Assembly (NCBI RefSeq): GCF_030445035.2
Contig: NC_080685.1
Span: 111,712,432-111,776,431 of the forward strand
Origin: Dasypus novemcinctus
Taxonomy: Eukaryota; Chordata; Mammalia; Cingulata; Dasypodidae
DNA: 64,000 bases
Reading direction: 5' to 3'
The stretch's first letter is position 1. Each line of letters opens with the position of its first letter. Position numbers and translations under genes: made by a program. Of this stretch, positions 1 to 12,388 are shown piece by piece. The notes below the pieces were generated by a model, which saw only the letters and a list, made by a program, of their open reading frames with translations, had not been told where the DNA came from and ran no database searches.

Positions 1-89
1 AGACGCAGCAAATAGACACCAAGAACAGACAACCAGGGGAGGGGGGGAAATTAAATAAAAATAAATAAATCTTTAAAAAAAAAAAAAAA
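1..89 (+). repeat. 3' tail of a DAS-type SINE, cut by window start
   Basis: Reads 'gcaaatagacaccaagaacagacaacc', then a G-rich run, 'aaataaataaatcttt' and an A run. This is the same ending as the complete SINE copies elsewhere in the window (for example at 4907-5325). The body lies upstream of base 1. Confidence 0.8.
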
Positions 90-103
90 TACAGGAAAGT
101 TAG

Positions 104-470
104 GGAAGTGGAGGTAGCTCCAACAGCTGAGTGCCTGCCTACCACATGGAAGGGCTGGGTTCGGTTCCAGGGACCTCCTAAAGAAGACAAGCGAGACAGA
201 GAGCTGATGTGATGGGCTGACGTGGTGCGCTGACGCAACACGGTAATGCAACCAAGAGACAATGAGGAAACACAACGAGAGACACAATAAACAGGCAACG
301 AAGGTGGCTCAAGGGATTAGGTGCCTCCCTCCCATGGGAGGTCCTGTTTCGGTTCCCGTGTGCCTCCTAAAAAGACGAGCAGACACAGAGAGCACACAAT
401 GAGCAGAGTGCAGACAGCAAGCACAAATGACAATGGGGAAATAAATCAATACATCTTCAAAATATACATA
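104..470 (+). repeat. DAS-type SINE, composite copy
   Basis: A tRNA-like head ('gaagtggaggtagctccaacagctgagtgcc') is followed by a second head-like segment near 301 ('aaggtggctcaagggattagg') and an A/T-rich tail. Two heads in one copy suggest either a dimeric subfamily or one SINE inserted in another. Confidence 0.75.
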
Positions 471-1266
471 TATATGGAAAGTTAAAGTTAAATTTGACTT
501 TTTAAAGACATGTCAATGTGCAGACTGTTGTTTATCTTGAATACGAACATTACACTATGGTGTACGATTTGACAAGGCAACATGCATATCATGTTGGACA
601 TTAATCGAGCTTATTTTTTTCAATTCAAGCTCACGGACTCCCTAAAATCTTTCCATGGACTCCTGGTTAAGAACTCCTGGTCTAATGGATGTATACATAT
701 GCCAAAATCATCAAATTGCACAAAACTTTAAAAATATATACCTTACTGAATGTGAATTTTACCTTAATAAAGTTCTTTTTAAAACTTCATTAATATTATT
801 TCTTAAGCAAGAAAGTTAATTGGCACCTTTTTATGTATCTGATGTACTGAGGAGGAGAAAAATAAAGATAATGACACAGTTCTGTGAGGCAACCAAACAA
901 ATCATTTGCATTACACACGATACAAAAGTATCTATTACTAGGAGCTAAGACAACACATAGGAAGGAGTCTAGGAAGGCCTAACACAGCAGTAACTGACTT
1001 TTGAAGTCTGAGTGGGAGTTTGTGAAGTAGAAATGAACATTTCACTTACAGAAAACCAAACTCAGAAAGACAAAATCAAAGAAAGAATTTTCTCTCTTTG
1101 GGGAATAATGAGCTGTTCAAGACAGCAGAAGCCAAGACAGGGAGAGGCCAGGTAAGATAACAGAGGGCCTGGACGGCACTGAGGAGCCACCGAGAGCTTT
1201 GCTTGTAGGTATACAATGTCACCAGGTCTCTGTTTCAGAAAAAGAATTTCATTTTGTAACACTTAC
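471..1266. other. NVL intron 4 (partial), no gene seen
   Basis: AT-rich intronic DNA between the window edge SINEs and NVL exon 4. I see no exon, no long open frame and no young repeat. The next NVL exon (continuing after ...GEEDNE) is not in this window. Confidence 0.5.
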
Positions 1267-1369
1267 TCATTATCTTCTTCACCTTGTCTTCTTGCTCTTT
1301 TTGCCAAATGTTCACCTTCTAGTTCTGTCAGACCTTTATGTTCTTTCTCACTACTAATTATGCTAAATA
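1267..1369 (-). CDS. NVL: NVL exon 4
   Basis: This 103-nt minus-strand exon is bounded by a TTTTGTGTTTCAG acceptor and a GTAAGT donor. In the frame inherited from exon 3 it reads (V)[19 protein letters not shown]... to ...RRQGEEDNE, which matches the N-terminal region of human NVL as I know it, with a few substitutions. NVL is a nucleolar double AAA+ ATPase that acts in 60S ribosome assembly; this exon belongs to the region before the ATPase domains. The exon ends in phase 2 (last two bases GA), so a glutamate codon is completed by an exon outside the window. The reading frame is intact. Confidence 0.93.
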
Positions 1370-1453
1370 CTGAAACACAAAAGGAAACTGCCATGAGCTA
1401 AAACGATTCTTTCTATAACTTTACTGATAAATCAACTCAAAGAGTAGACCAAC

Positions 1454-1506
1454 CTTTTTCAACCTGAATCCTAAATGCATTTCTTTTTCTTCGACCATAA
1501 TCTATA
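1454..1506 (-). CDS. NVL: NVL exon 3
   Basis: A 53-nt exon after a T-rich acceptor ending in CAG and before GTTGGT, a usable but non-consensus donor. Starting with T to complete the serine codon of exon 2 (AG|T), it reads IDYGRRKRNAFRIQVEK and leaves one base (G) that joins TA of exon 4 as valine. Phases on both sides agree with exons 2 and 4, which supports the boundaries. The residues belong to the conserved N-terminal nucleolin-binding region of NVL. Only 84 bp of intron separate it from exon 4, while 30.8 kb separate it from exon 2. Confidence 0.94.
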
Positions 1507-2520
1507 CTGAAAAAAAAAACAAGAAGTTTAGTACAATAGTCTCCACCAATATCTTTCCACTAAACTTAATCTATGAGTTACATAAATTTGCGTACATATT
1601 TTATGTCACTTTATTCACACTGACCAGAGATAACTTCTGAGTTTATATTTTCACTACTGTGATTTTTCTCAATTTTTATCTTTACTAGCATTTTTCTTTG
1701 ATTATATTTTGAAAACTAAAAACTACTAAAAAGCTGAAAGAAATACAATGAACACCTATATACATTGTACCTACAGTCAAATATTAACATTTTATCAAAC
1801 ACTTAATTTACTTTTTTCTATATATAGACATAATTTTCTTGCAGAAACATTTGAAAGTTAAGTTGCAGGCACTTCCTTTCAAAATCCTCAGCATGTTTCT
1901 CTGAAAAACAAGGATACCTACCTATATAACCACAACACTATGAGAACACATAAGAATTTAAAATATTATCTAATATAGAGTCTATAATGAAACTCCCAAA
2001 TAATTTCCCCAAAATGTTCTTTACGGCTTTCCGCTTTAATCCAGGATCCAGTCAAGGATCGTGCTTCTATTTGGATGCCATGTTTACCTAAACTCCTGTA
2101 ACATTTAACAATCTCTATCTTGGGCGTGCATTCGCGTGCAAGGTGGGAGAGAGGGAGAGAAACTGACATTTTTGGAGAGTCCATGACAGTTAACCTGTAA
2201 TATATGACACATTTGGATTCATCTATGTTTCCTCATTATTAAATTCAAGATATCTGGCAAGAACTACATTAAAAATAGCATTAACAGTAAAGAAATAAAG
2301 ACCTTCTGTAAATATGACATGGGTAAATGCAAATAGCAATACTATTGTATTTAGAGTTTGTAACTCTACTTTATACTTACTACAGAAACTGAAAGGCAAA
2401 TCATAAAATGTAAGTTAAGAGTATCAGTGGGTTTGGACTCACAATGTATAAATATGTAACTTGTGACAAGAACTTCATAAGGAAGAGGGGACAGAAAGAA
2501 GTATAGGAACATATCCTATG
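1507..2520. other. NVL intron 2, 3' part, no gene seen
   Basis: AT-rich unique-looking sequence upstream (in NVL sense) of the exon 3 acceptor. No coding region or clear young repeat is visible. Confidence 0.5.
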
Positions 2521-4440
2521 TATTTTTTTTTCAAACCACCCTATTTTTAACACCTTGTATTAGTGTCATACATTTCTTATAATTCATGAAAGAACATTCT
2601 TATACATTGTACTATTAACTATAGTCCATTGTCTATGATAGAGTTCGCTGTGATATAGTCTTACTATTTTTTAATTTGTATTCTAGTAACATATATGGCC
2701 TAAAGTTTCCCCTTTTACCCATTCACTTATAATTCAGTGCTTTTAGTTATACTCACAGGGAAGTGCACTTGGCTTAATGGGTAGAGCGTCCACCTACTAC
2801 ACAGGAGGTCCACGGTTCAAACCCCGGGCCTCCTGACCCGTATGGTGAGCTGGCCCATGTGCGGTGGTGATGCGCACAGAGGGCACCGTGTCACGCGGGG
2901 GTGTCCCCCGCATAGGGGAGCCCCACACACATGGGGAGCGCCCTGGGGGGAGAGTTGCCCTGTGCAGAAAAAAAGCACAGCCTGCCCAGGAGTGGCGTTG
3001 CACATGCAGAGAGCTGATGCAGCAGGATGACGCAACAAAGAGAGACACAGATTCCCAGTGCCGCTGACAGAAATACAGGTGGACAAAGAGGAACGCGCAG
3101 TGGGTGGACAGAGAACAGACAACTGGGGGGGGGGGGCAGGTGAGAGAAGTAAATAAGGATGAATCTTAAAAAAAATATTACACTCACAATGATGAGCTAC
3201 CATCACCTCCATTTTCAAACATTTACAATCAACCTCAATAGAAATTCTGAACAAATCAAGCATTAGATCCCCATTTCCTTATCCCCAATCTATCCCCTCA
3301 TAACTATATTCTGGATTCTAACTCTCTGAGTTTGCACACTATACTTAGTTGTATCAACAGAATATACATTATTTGTCCTTTTGAGTCTGTCTTATTTCAC
3401 TCAGCATAACGTCCTCAAGGTTCATCCATGCTGTTGCATGCAGCAGGACTTCACTCCTTTGTATGGCTGAATAATATTCCACAGCATGTATGTATGTACC
3501 ACGTTTTGTTTATCCATTCATCAGCCGATGGACACTTGGACTGCTTCCATCTTTTGGCAATTGCAAGCGTTGCTGCTATGAATATTGGTGTGCAAATGTC
3601 TGTCCGCGTCCCTGCTTTCAGTTTTCCTGGGTATACACCTAACAGCGGGATGGCAGGGTCATATGGCAATTCTACACTGAGCTTCCTGAGGAACTGCCAA
3701 ACTGTCTTTCAAAGAAGCTGCATCATTTTCTATTCCTCCCAGCAATGAATAAGGATTCCATACTCCATCCTCTCTAACACTTGTCATTTTTTGTGTTTTA
3801 AGTAATTGTATTCACACACAAAATCCATTCAGAGTGTACAATCATGTTTTTGGACTTTTAACAGTAACCATTCTAGTGGGTATGAAATACTATCTTGTGG
3901 CGTTTTTTTTCTTTTCTCATTGTGGTTTCGATTTGCATTTCCCTAATAGTAATAATGATGGTGAGCATCTTTCCATCTGCTTTTTAGCTATTTGTACATT
4001 ACAGCATTTTGCCCATTTTTTAACTGAGTTGTCTTTTTATTATTGAGTTGTAGGATTTCTTTATATATTCTGGATATTAATCTTTTATGGGATATGGGGT
4101 TTCCAAATATTTTCTCCCATTGAATATGTTGTTTCTCCCATTGAATACTTTTGTGACAAAGTCTTTAGAGACTCAAAAGTTTTTTATTTTGAAGAGGTGC
4201 CATTTATCTAATTGGGTATAAGGTCCAAGAAACCACCAACTACTATAAGGTCTCAGAAGATACAGCCCTATATTTTCTTCTACTAGTTTTATGGTCCTGG
4301 CTTTTACATGTAGGTCTTTGATCCACTTGTTAATTTTTGTATATGGTGTGAGGTAAGGGTCCCCTTTCATTCTCTTGCATATGGATATCCAGTTCTCCCA
4401 GCACCAATTACTAAAGAAACTATTCTCTCCCAATTATGCG
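2521..4440 (-). mobile_element. Old L1 fragment: ORF2 C-terminal part and 3' UTR
   Basis: The minus strand encodes broken L1 ORF2 C-terminal text, for example MPYDPAIPLLGVYPGKLK and ...CGILFSHTKE (3451-3669), and further upstream [17 protein letters not shown] and LTPYTKIN (4173-4433). Several frame breaks show that it is old. The 3' UTR part (2521-3420) is interrupted by a SINE at 2757-3175. The 5' part is missing. Confidence 0.85.
2757..3175 (+). repeat. DAS-III-like SINE
   Basis: A long SINE with a tRNA-Ala-like head ('ggcttaatgggtagagcgtcc', 'ggttcaaaccccgggcc'), a CpG-rich body ('gtgtcccccgcataggggagcccc') and an A-rich tail. It is flanked by an imperfect target duplication, ttatactcaca / ttacactcaca. 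Open frames on both strands here are translations of the SINE body, not genes. Confidence 0.92.
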
Positions 4441-4475
4441 GACTTGGCAGCCGCGTCAAAATTCAATTGCCTTGG

Positions 4476-5374
4476 GAAGCAGATGTGGCTCAGGAGACTG
4501 AGCTCTCGCCTACCACATGGGAGGCCACTAGTTCAGATCCTGGTGCCTCCAAAAAAAGACAGAGAGTTGGAGCAACAGGCAGGCATGGCAAGCTGACACA
4601 ATAAGAGACACAAAAAGAAAAAACATAATGAGAGACAAAACAAAGCAGGGAGCAGAGGTTCCCAGTGCCTCCTAAAGAAAACGGTGAGCTGACACAACAA
4701 GCAAGCACTGCCAGCTGAAGCAACAAGATGACGCAATAAGAGACATGAGAAAGAAAAACACAATGAGATACAACAAAGCAGGGAGCTGAAGTGGCTCAAG
4801 TGATTAGGCACCTCCCTCCCACATCAGAGGTTCCAAGTTCGGCTCTCAGTGCCTCCTAAAGAAGCAAGGAAGATGAATGGACATAGCAAGTGAAAAAAAA
4901 ACAAGGGAGAAGTGGTCGTGGCTCAACTGATAGAGAGTCCGCCTACCATACAGGAGGTCCAGGGTTCAAACCCAGGGCCTCCTGGCCCATGTGGTGAGCT
5001 GGCCCATGCGCAGTGCTGCCACATGCAAGGAGTGCAGTGCCCAAAGAGTGTCATGCCACTCAGGGGTGTCCCCCGTGTAGGGGAGCCCCACACGCATGGA
5101 GCATCCCACATGGAGAGCTACCCTGTGAGAAAAAAGCACAGCCTGCCCAGGAGTGGCACTGCACACGCGGAGAGCTGACGCAACAAAAAAGAGACACAGA
5201 TTCCCGGTGCCACTGAGAATGCAAGCGGACACAAAAGAACACACAGCAAATGGACACAAGAGAGCAGACAACAGAGGGGCGGGGTGGGAGGGAAAGGGAG
5301 AGAAAGAAAATAAATCTTTAAAAAAACAAGAGGGTACGGAGAAATAAATAAAATAAGTCTTAAAAAAAAAAAAA
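4476..5374 (+). repeat. DAS SINE with a second DAS-III SINE in its tail
   Basis: The first copy begins 'gggaagcagatgtggctcagg' and runs through two more head-like segments ('ggagctgaagtggctcaagtgattagg'). A DAS-III-like copy is inserted at about 4907-5325 and the outer tail resumes as 'aaataaataaaataagtctt' plus an A run. Confidence 0.85.
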
Positions 5375-7060
5375 TCAAGTAATCACTCAGAGCTATTTGG
5401 GGCTCCAAAAGACCAGAAGAGCATCCTGCAACATCCTTGAAGGAGTGGAAGGAGATGCTCATCTGCAGAGAAGACTCCTGAGTAGAGGCTCCACGCCCTG
5501 GAGGCCGGTGCTCATCCTCCACTGGAGGCACAAGCCGCCTCGGGAGCTGTTCCACGGCTGGAATCAAAAGCTCCACTTCCCAAAAACAGGGAAGGAAGAG
5601 ATAGTTGAGCACCAACTTCAGCTACTGATGAGTAAATTCAGCAGGCTAAAGTATAATCCTAAGAAGAGCTGAAGTTTGAGCCTGTCCAAGTCAGAAAGAG
5701 GCCGGGAGCTGCCATCTTAACACTGTGCCTGGCACGAGGGAAAAGGGGGGGGGACTGAGAATCCCAGTGCTGGTGGGGACCGGCTTCTTTCCACCCAGGT
5801 CAGATGGCAGCTCCAGCCTAGGCCCCAGCCCCACCTCCAGCAGGGAGGAAGCTGCGGGGACCTGTGCCAGCTTCTCCAGGAAATTATAGGCCACGCCATA
5901 GAGGCGGTGATTATCCTACTCTGGCGGCATGAGCCACCTCAGGAGCTATTCTGTAGCTGGAATTGGAAGCTCCGTTTCTCAAACACAGGGGAGGCGGAGA
6001 TGGTTGGCCATGGATTTCAGCTACTGATCAGAAAACTTGGCGGGCTAAAGTATAACCTTAAGAACAGCTAAAATTTGAACCTCCCCAAAAAGGAAAGAGG
6101 CTGGTAGCTGCCATCTTGACTCCACCTCCAGCCTGAGGGGAAGCCGGGCTGACGGAAAATCACAGTGACAGTAGGAACTGGTTTCTTTCAGAAAGATCAG
6201 CCTACAGCCCTAGACTAGGCTTCAGGCCCACCTCTGGCAGGGAGGAGGCTGGGGGACCCCCCCCACACACACCAGCCTATCCAGGTACATTCGGCTGGCA
6301 CAGACTGAATAATTGGAAGTCTACCAGGGCAACTGCAGTCATGTTGGACCTGCACTGCATAGACTGCTGCCCACACCTGCAGCTCCATCCCTGCACCAGG
6401 CAAGGGAGAAAGGGGCGTGAAGCTTCATCGGTCTCTCTGGGCAACTACAGTCTAGGCCTGCTTGACTTGGATTATTCCACACAGCTGTGACTCTGTCTGT
6501 AGCCCGGGTAAAGAAAAATCTGAGAGAAGCTTCATCAGTCCCTGGGAAAATAAGGACAGCTTAAGCCCCCACAGCTTACAGCACCAACTATATCCTTAGC
6601 TCCTACTGCACAACCAGTAAGGGAGAAAAGGCAGGAAGCCCTAAAACAAAGAGAAAAACTGCACCCAGAATAAATACATCTAGTAAGCCAGATGCCAAAA
6701 TACCAACAAAAAATTACAATCCACACCAAGAAACAAGAAGCTATGGCCCAGTTAAAGGAACAATATAAGCCTCCAAATGACATAAAGGAGTTGAGACAAC
6801 TAATCATACATGTTCAAACAAATCTCCTTAATAAATTTAATGCAATGGCTAGAGATTAAAGATATTATGAAGACACCGAATAAGCACAAAGAATTTTAAA
6901 GCATACCTAGAGAAATAGCAGATGTAACAGAATGAAAGGTGCAATAAATGAAATTAAAAATACACTGGAATCATATAATAGCAGATTTGAAGAGGTAAAA
7001 GAAAGGACTGGTGAGCTTGAAGAAATGGCTTCTGAAAGCGAACATACAGAAGAACAGATG
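5375..7060 (+). mobile_element. Plus-strand L1: 5' UTR with tandem promoter-like monomers
   Basis: CpG-containing sequence that leads directly into L1 ORF1. It holds two related blocks about 399 bp apart, each ending in 'gctgccatctt' (5708-5718 and 6107-6117) and each with an aligned run such as 'gctaaagtataa' and 'aggaaagagg'. The repeated CCATCTT core is a YY1-type motif in reverse orientation. I infer a monomer-type L1 promoter. Confidence 0.6.
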
Positions 7061-7312
7061 AATTTAAAGAATGGAAAAAATTGAACTAAACGACAGCAAG
7101 AGACATGCAAACATACATGTAATGGGTGTCCCAGAAGGAGAGGAGAAGGGACAAGGGACAGAAGGAATAGTTGAAGAAATAATGGTAGAAAATTTCCCAA
7201 TCCTATTAAAGGACATAGATATTCATGTCCAAGAAGCACAATGTACTCCCATCAGAAAAAATCTGAACAGACCAACTCCGAGACACATACTCATCAGAAT
7301 GTCAAATGCCAA
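7061..7312 (+). pseudogene. Plus-strand L1 ORF1, truncated
   Basis: Translates as L1 ORF1: ...NDSKRHANIHVMGVPEGEEK..., ...VENFPILLKDIDIHVQEAQ..., NRPTPRHILIRMSNA. This is the RRM/C-terminal region of the RNA-binding ORF1 protein. It stops abruptly at about 7313, where the frame runs straight into ORF2 text, so ORF1's end and most of ORF2 are deleted. The upstream coiled-coil part (6640-7060) is broken by stops. Confidence 0.85.
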
Positions 7313-8044
7313 TGCACACCACGGTACTGGCATAAAAACAGACACACAGACCAATGGAACCAAACTGATGGTTCAGAAACAGACCCTCACATCTACAGTC
7401 AAGGGATTTTTGACAAGCCTGTCAAACCCACTCAGCTTAGGCAGAACAGTCCATTCAACAAATGGTGCTAAGAGAACTAGGTATCCAAAGCCAAAAGAAG
7501 GAAAAAGGATTCCTATCTCACACCTTACACAAAAATTAACTAAAAATGGGACAAAAACCTAAATATAAAAACAAGAACAATTAAAACCTCTAGAAGAGAA
7601 TGTAGAAAATATCTTTAAGATCTGGTGGTATGGTGGTGGACTGTTAAAGGAGATAAGAGGAGGACTGAGATGGACTACTGATGTTTAATGTAAGTAAAAA
7701 TTCTAAATAACTTTACTGGCTGCATGACTCACTTGCACGTGGCACTGGAAAGGGACAGAGTGGATGGTAGCACATTATAGTAAGAGCTGATTTATAAATG
7801 GGGATGTGGCTGAAAAGGGTAGTCTGCAGATGTAAATGCCAACTGAAAGAAAGCTACAGAATAATCTAGGGACTAAATAACAGAGTGAACCCAGAGGTGG
7901 AAGAAAATTGTGGTTGATGGTACTGATGCAAGTGTGTCCTTTGTTAGCTAGAGCAGATGTACATCACTATTGCATGGTGGTGTGAATGTGCAGAAGCATG
8001 AGAAACACAAGTGGAGTGATCTATGGACTGTGGTTAACAGTAAT

Positions 8045-9190
8045 AAAGCAATATTCATGCATCTACACTAAAGATGTACTGTGTTAATACCAGAAGAGTA
8101 TGGATAAAGTGGGCCAAATATACGCCACGGACCTCGTAATAGTCTGATGGTATTATCTCATAATCTGTAACAAATGATCTACCACAGTGTGATATGTTGA
8201 TAGAGAGCTGTTGTATGGGAATTCTGCACATGTGCATGCTTGTTTTATAAGTTTACAACTTCTGTCATAAAAATATATTTAAAAATAATAATAGGATGGG
8301 TGGGGGAAAAATAAACCAAATGTAAGTAAGATAAGGACTATAGTTAGTAGTAAGATTTTTACAATATTCTTTCATAATTTGTAACAAATGTCTCACAAGG
8401 ATGCAAGGTGTTGGTGGTGGGTTGATGTACGGGACCCCTGTATGATGATATGTATGTTTGCTCTGTACATTCACAACTTTTACTATACACTTAACATTTA
8501 TGTATGTTCATATAATATATAAATGATATAGTAATAATAGTAGGTTAGGTTGAGGGAAAAATACACCAAATACAAGATACTTTGGTTAATAGTAGTATCT
8601 TGATGGTGCTCTTTAGTCATTAGTTAAAAATGTTTCACAATAGGGAAGCAGATGTGGCTCAACTGACAGAGCTTCTGCCTACCATGTGGGAGGACCTGGG
8701 TTTGATCCCTGGGCCTCCTGGTGAAAAAGAAAGAAAGTGTGCCCACACAGCAAGCCAGTGCCTGCGCTAGTGCCCGCATGGTAAGCCAGTGCCACGTGCA
8801 AGTGAGTCATGCAGCAAGATAATGATGCATCAAGAGAGACAAGAGGAAAGTCCAGGTGAAGCACAGCAGAAACCAGGAGCTGCAGTGGCACAGCTGACAG
8901 TGAACCTCTCTCCCCATCAGAGGAGCTGAGGATCAAATCACAGTGAATCCTAGAGGACAGAAAATGAGAAGAGAAGACAACGCAGACAGCAAAAACAACA
9001 GGGCAGGAGAAGAAGGGGAGGGAAATCAATCAATCAATCTTAAAAAAAAGTTTCACAATAACGCAAGGTATTGGTGGTAGGGTGAGGCACAAGAGTCCTG
9101 CATGATGTTAACTAAGTTTGTTTTGTAAGTTCACGATTACTATAAACTTAATTTTTAAGTATGTTTATGTATGAGTAATATACTTCAATA
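8045..9190 (+). repeat. Three imperfect ~230-bp repeats in an L1 3' UTR
   Basis: Shared landmarks recur in order: 'gggggaaaaataaaccaaat', 'taacaaatg', 'tgcaaggtgttggtgg', 'tgtatgatgatatgtatgtttg', 'cattcacaacttttact'. Copies lie at roughly 8045-8275, 8276-8510 and 8511-9190; the third is split by the SINE. Boundaries are by eye. Confidence 0.65.
8643..9049 (+). repeat. DAS-type SINE with 11-bp target duplication
   Basis: Begins 'gggaagcagatgtggctcaac' and ends in 'atcaatcaatcaatctt' plus an A run. The duplication gtttcacaata is exact at 8632-8642 and 9050-9060. Confidence 0.93.
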
Positions 9191-9227
9191 AATAAAAAAA
9201 ATAAAATTATATTAAATTAAAAAATGA

Positions 9228-9838
9228 ATTGCCAAAGATGTGAGGGCCTATTTCTGAACTCTCAATTCTATTACATTGATTTTTTTTTTTTTTAGTAAAG
9301 GGTATTTATTTGGGGTAGGAGCTTACAGATCACAGGCTTACACTGATACTATATATAAATATTCTTTGGTCTGTACCATATTCTTTGTGGGGTTTGTTTT
9401 GTTTTGTTCTTTTTAGATTATTTAAAGCAAACCATCACATATAAGACATTTTACTTGTCACTTTTAAAAGGGTGAATTTAAAGACCGTACCATGTTCTCT
9501 GGACCACTGTAGGTTTTTAATAGTATGCTTTAAAGTCAGAGAGTGTGAATCCTCCAACTTTGTTCTTCTTTTACAAGATGTTTTCGGTTATTGGGAGCCC
9601 ATTACCCCTTCCAAATAAATTTGATAATTGGCTTTTACATTTTTGCAGAGTAGGCTATTGGAATTTTTATTGGGATTGCGTTGAATCTGTAAATCACATT
9701 AAGTAGAATTAATATCTTGACAATATTTAGGTCTTTCAATCCGTGATCATAGAAAATACTTCCATTTATTTAGATCTCTTTGATTTCTTTTAGCAAAGTT
9801 TTATACTTTTCAATGTATACATCCTTACATCCTTAAAA
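9228..9838 (-). mobile_element. Old minus-strand L1, ORF2 fragment (left piece)
   Basis: The plus strand shows the reverse complement of L1 ORF2 ('tatttctgaactctcaattctatt', 'ttctttggtctgtaccat', 'ggtctttcaatccgtgatcatag'). It is heavily mutated. The same old element continues on the far side of the young L1 at about 27800. A short A-tailed piece of an LTR-like repeat (about 9284-9355, matching 28683-28730) is inserted in it. Confidence 0.75.
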
Positions 9839-9840
9839 TT

Positions 9841-12388
9841 ATTTTTAATGTTTATTATTATTTTTTAATTACATTAAAAAAAAAATATGAGGTCCCATTC
9901 AACCCCACCGCCCCCGCCCCCCACTCCCCCCACAGCAACACTCTCTCCCATCATCGTGATACATCCATTGCACCTGGTAAGTTCATCTCTGAACATCACT
10001 GCACCCCATAGTCAATGGTCCACATCATAGCCCAGACTCTCTCACGTTCCATCAAGTGGGCCCTGGGGGGATCTACAGTGTCCCGTAATTGTCCATGAAG
10101 CACTATCCAGGACAACTCCACGTCCCGAAAACGCCTCCACATCTCATCTCTTCCTCCCGTTCCCCACACCCAGCAGCCCCCATGGCTACCGTTCCCACAC
10201 CCATTCCACATTTTCTCTGTGGACATTGGATTGGTTGTGTCCATTGCACACCTATGTCAAGTGAGGGCTTAGATTCCACATGGGTACTGGATGCACTCTT
10301 CCCGCTTCTAGTTGTAGACACTCTAGGCTCCATGTTGTGGTGGTTGACCTTCTTCAACTCCATGTTAGCTGAGTGGAGTAAGTCCAATAAGTCAAAGTGT
10401 AGGAGCTGAAGTCTGTTGAGGCTCTGGGCCTGGGTGTCATATTATCAGTCCAGAGATTCAAATTCCCTACATCTATCTTAAACTCAGCACCAACTACAAT
10501 TCCAATAAAGTAGCATGCAAGTCTTGTGAAAAGAGATCCCCTCTGAGTCCATTTCCATCACGCAGAAACACCAGCTCCAAAGGAGGGCCATCTGTCATGG
10601 CAGTGAACCCCTTCTGCCATGACCATAGAACCCGTGGGTCTCTTTATCCCTCAAAAGAACCAATACCTGGGGTTGTATCTACCTTATCTGTCTCTTAGAC
10701 TCTGTTCAGTTGTACATAGGGCTATTCCTTCTGACAACCTCCAGACTCTTTTTTAGAGACTCACAGCCTTATAATCTCATTTCTTCTTTCCATTTCCCCC
10801 TTACATTAGGTCAAACCGCTTCCCGAAGTCATGTTATTATATGTAGACAGGTATATTCTGCTGTTCCGCATTGAATCTTTAATTCAAGGTCATTTTCTAG
10901 TTGCTTCTTCAGCTGGTATGTGGTAGTGATCCCTCAGTGCCAGGGAGGCTGATCCCCGGGTGTCGTGTCCCACGCTGGGGGGAATGCATCACATCTACAC
11001 GCTGAGTTTGGCTGTGAGAGTGGCCACATTTGAGTAACATGAAGGCTGTCAGGAGGAAACCCCCAGGCACAATGCTACTCTAGGCCTTGTTCTTATTGCA
11101 GGTGCATAGGCTCAAAAGTGTAGCCATTAGTATCAAGAGCCCACTGTTGGGCCCTCCTTCCTTCCTGGTTCTTGCCGTTGCACCTGGAGGATTGCCGCTG
11201 CTCTCCCAGGGCCCACAACAGTGACCGCCCGGCCAGGAGCCCAGTACCCCCCCAGCTGTTGTTTTTAATTGTTTCCACTATGATTATATATAGACATTAC
11301 CATATACCCTGGGCATATGCCCTGTATAACTCCCTGTCAACCATATATATCCTGTCAATAACATCCCATATCAGTATTCCTTCGCTGCCATTGTTGAACC
11401 ACTCTGTGATCCAAAACTTCCCGTAAAGTGAATCCCAACATAATGTCAGCTTCAAAAGAGTCTTAGATCACCAAAATTCATAGATACAATATACAGTATT
11501 TCCCCAGATCCACCATAAAACCTTTTCCCTTCCACAGCAATAATCTTTTAACTTATTCATATCATATTTCCTGAAACTGATGTACAGATTCCGAAACTAT
11601 AGTTTTCAAACAAGGTAACATTTGTGCTTACTATGTGGTCCATACTTTAGGCTGTACAGTTTTCTAAATTTTTTAGTTATCCTATGTTTTGTCTTATGGT
11701 TTTCATTATTAGTCTGTCGTCCCCTATACGTTTTTGGTGTAATATTAGCTGTTTTATATTCATCCTCGTGTACTCTCACATAACTCCTCTTTTGCCCCCT
11801 TATTTACCTTTGTTCTATCCATTGCACGTCCATTTTCCCCTCCCCTTAGGGCCCACAACGCCTGCCAATCTAATGCCCTGGGAGCCGTCCTTTCTCACGA
11901 GAGATACAGTTCTCTCTATTCGACGGCATTAGTCTTCCCCAGGATATGGGTCCACCCCACCCAATGGTAGAACCCACCTTGGCAAAATGAGCCTTCAGCT
12001 ATTCCCTCCGGAGTCCGTCCCGCATCAGACCATACCCCCTGAGCGTCCTAACCAGGTGACCCTCCTACTTATACTTTGATACGTTTTACTCAACATTTAG
12101 TTCTCAACGAACTTCTGGCACTCTCCCATGTTTGTATGTTGCCCCTCCCTCCCACCTATTTCTTGGACCATATTACCCCTCTTCCCATCCCCAGCCCCCC
12201 TCAAACCCAGAAAACCCCACCCGAAGGTAACCCCTTGCCCCCATTTTGTCCCTTCTTTGTGCTCATACTTACCCCCAGCTCATCACAGATTCCACCCCTA
12301 CAGACATTAACTCACATCCTTCCTCCACCCCCCGATTTCCAGTAAGCCACTTTTCCAGACTCTAGCTCTCTGAGGCAGTTAACTTATT
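9841..12388 (-). mobile_element. 3' UTR of the young L1
   Basis: About 2.5 kb after the ORF2 stop with no long open frame on the L1 strand. It contains C-rich tracts on the plus strand (9902-9935, 12120-12340), i.e. G-rich tracts in the L1 RNA, a common L1 3' UTR feature. Short plus-strand frames here are antisense shadows. Confidence 0.8.

Larger units (their letters stand above)
7313..9225 (+). mobile_element. Plus-strand L1: ORF2 remnant and repetitive 3' UTR
   Basis: After the internal deletion the sequence encodes ...YWHKNRHTDQWNQTDGSE..., ...HIYSQGIFDKPVKP..., NSPFNKWC, all from the ORF2 region beyond the reverse transcriptase. From about 7620 it is 3' UTR with three related segments of roughly 230 bp and an A/T tail ending near 9225. 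A SINE is inserted at 8643-9049. Confidence 0.8.

Noticed and set aside
2757-2830. tRNA genes suggested by A- and B-box-like segments
   Set aside because: They are SINE heads; the cloverleaf is degenerate and each is followed by a SINE body and A-rich tail.
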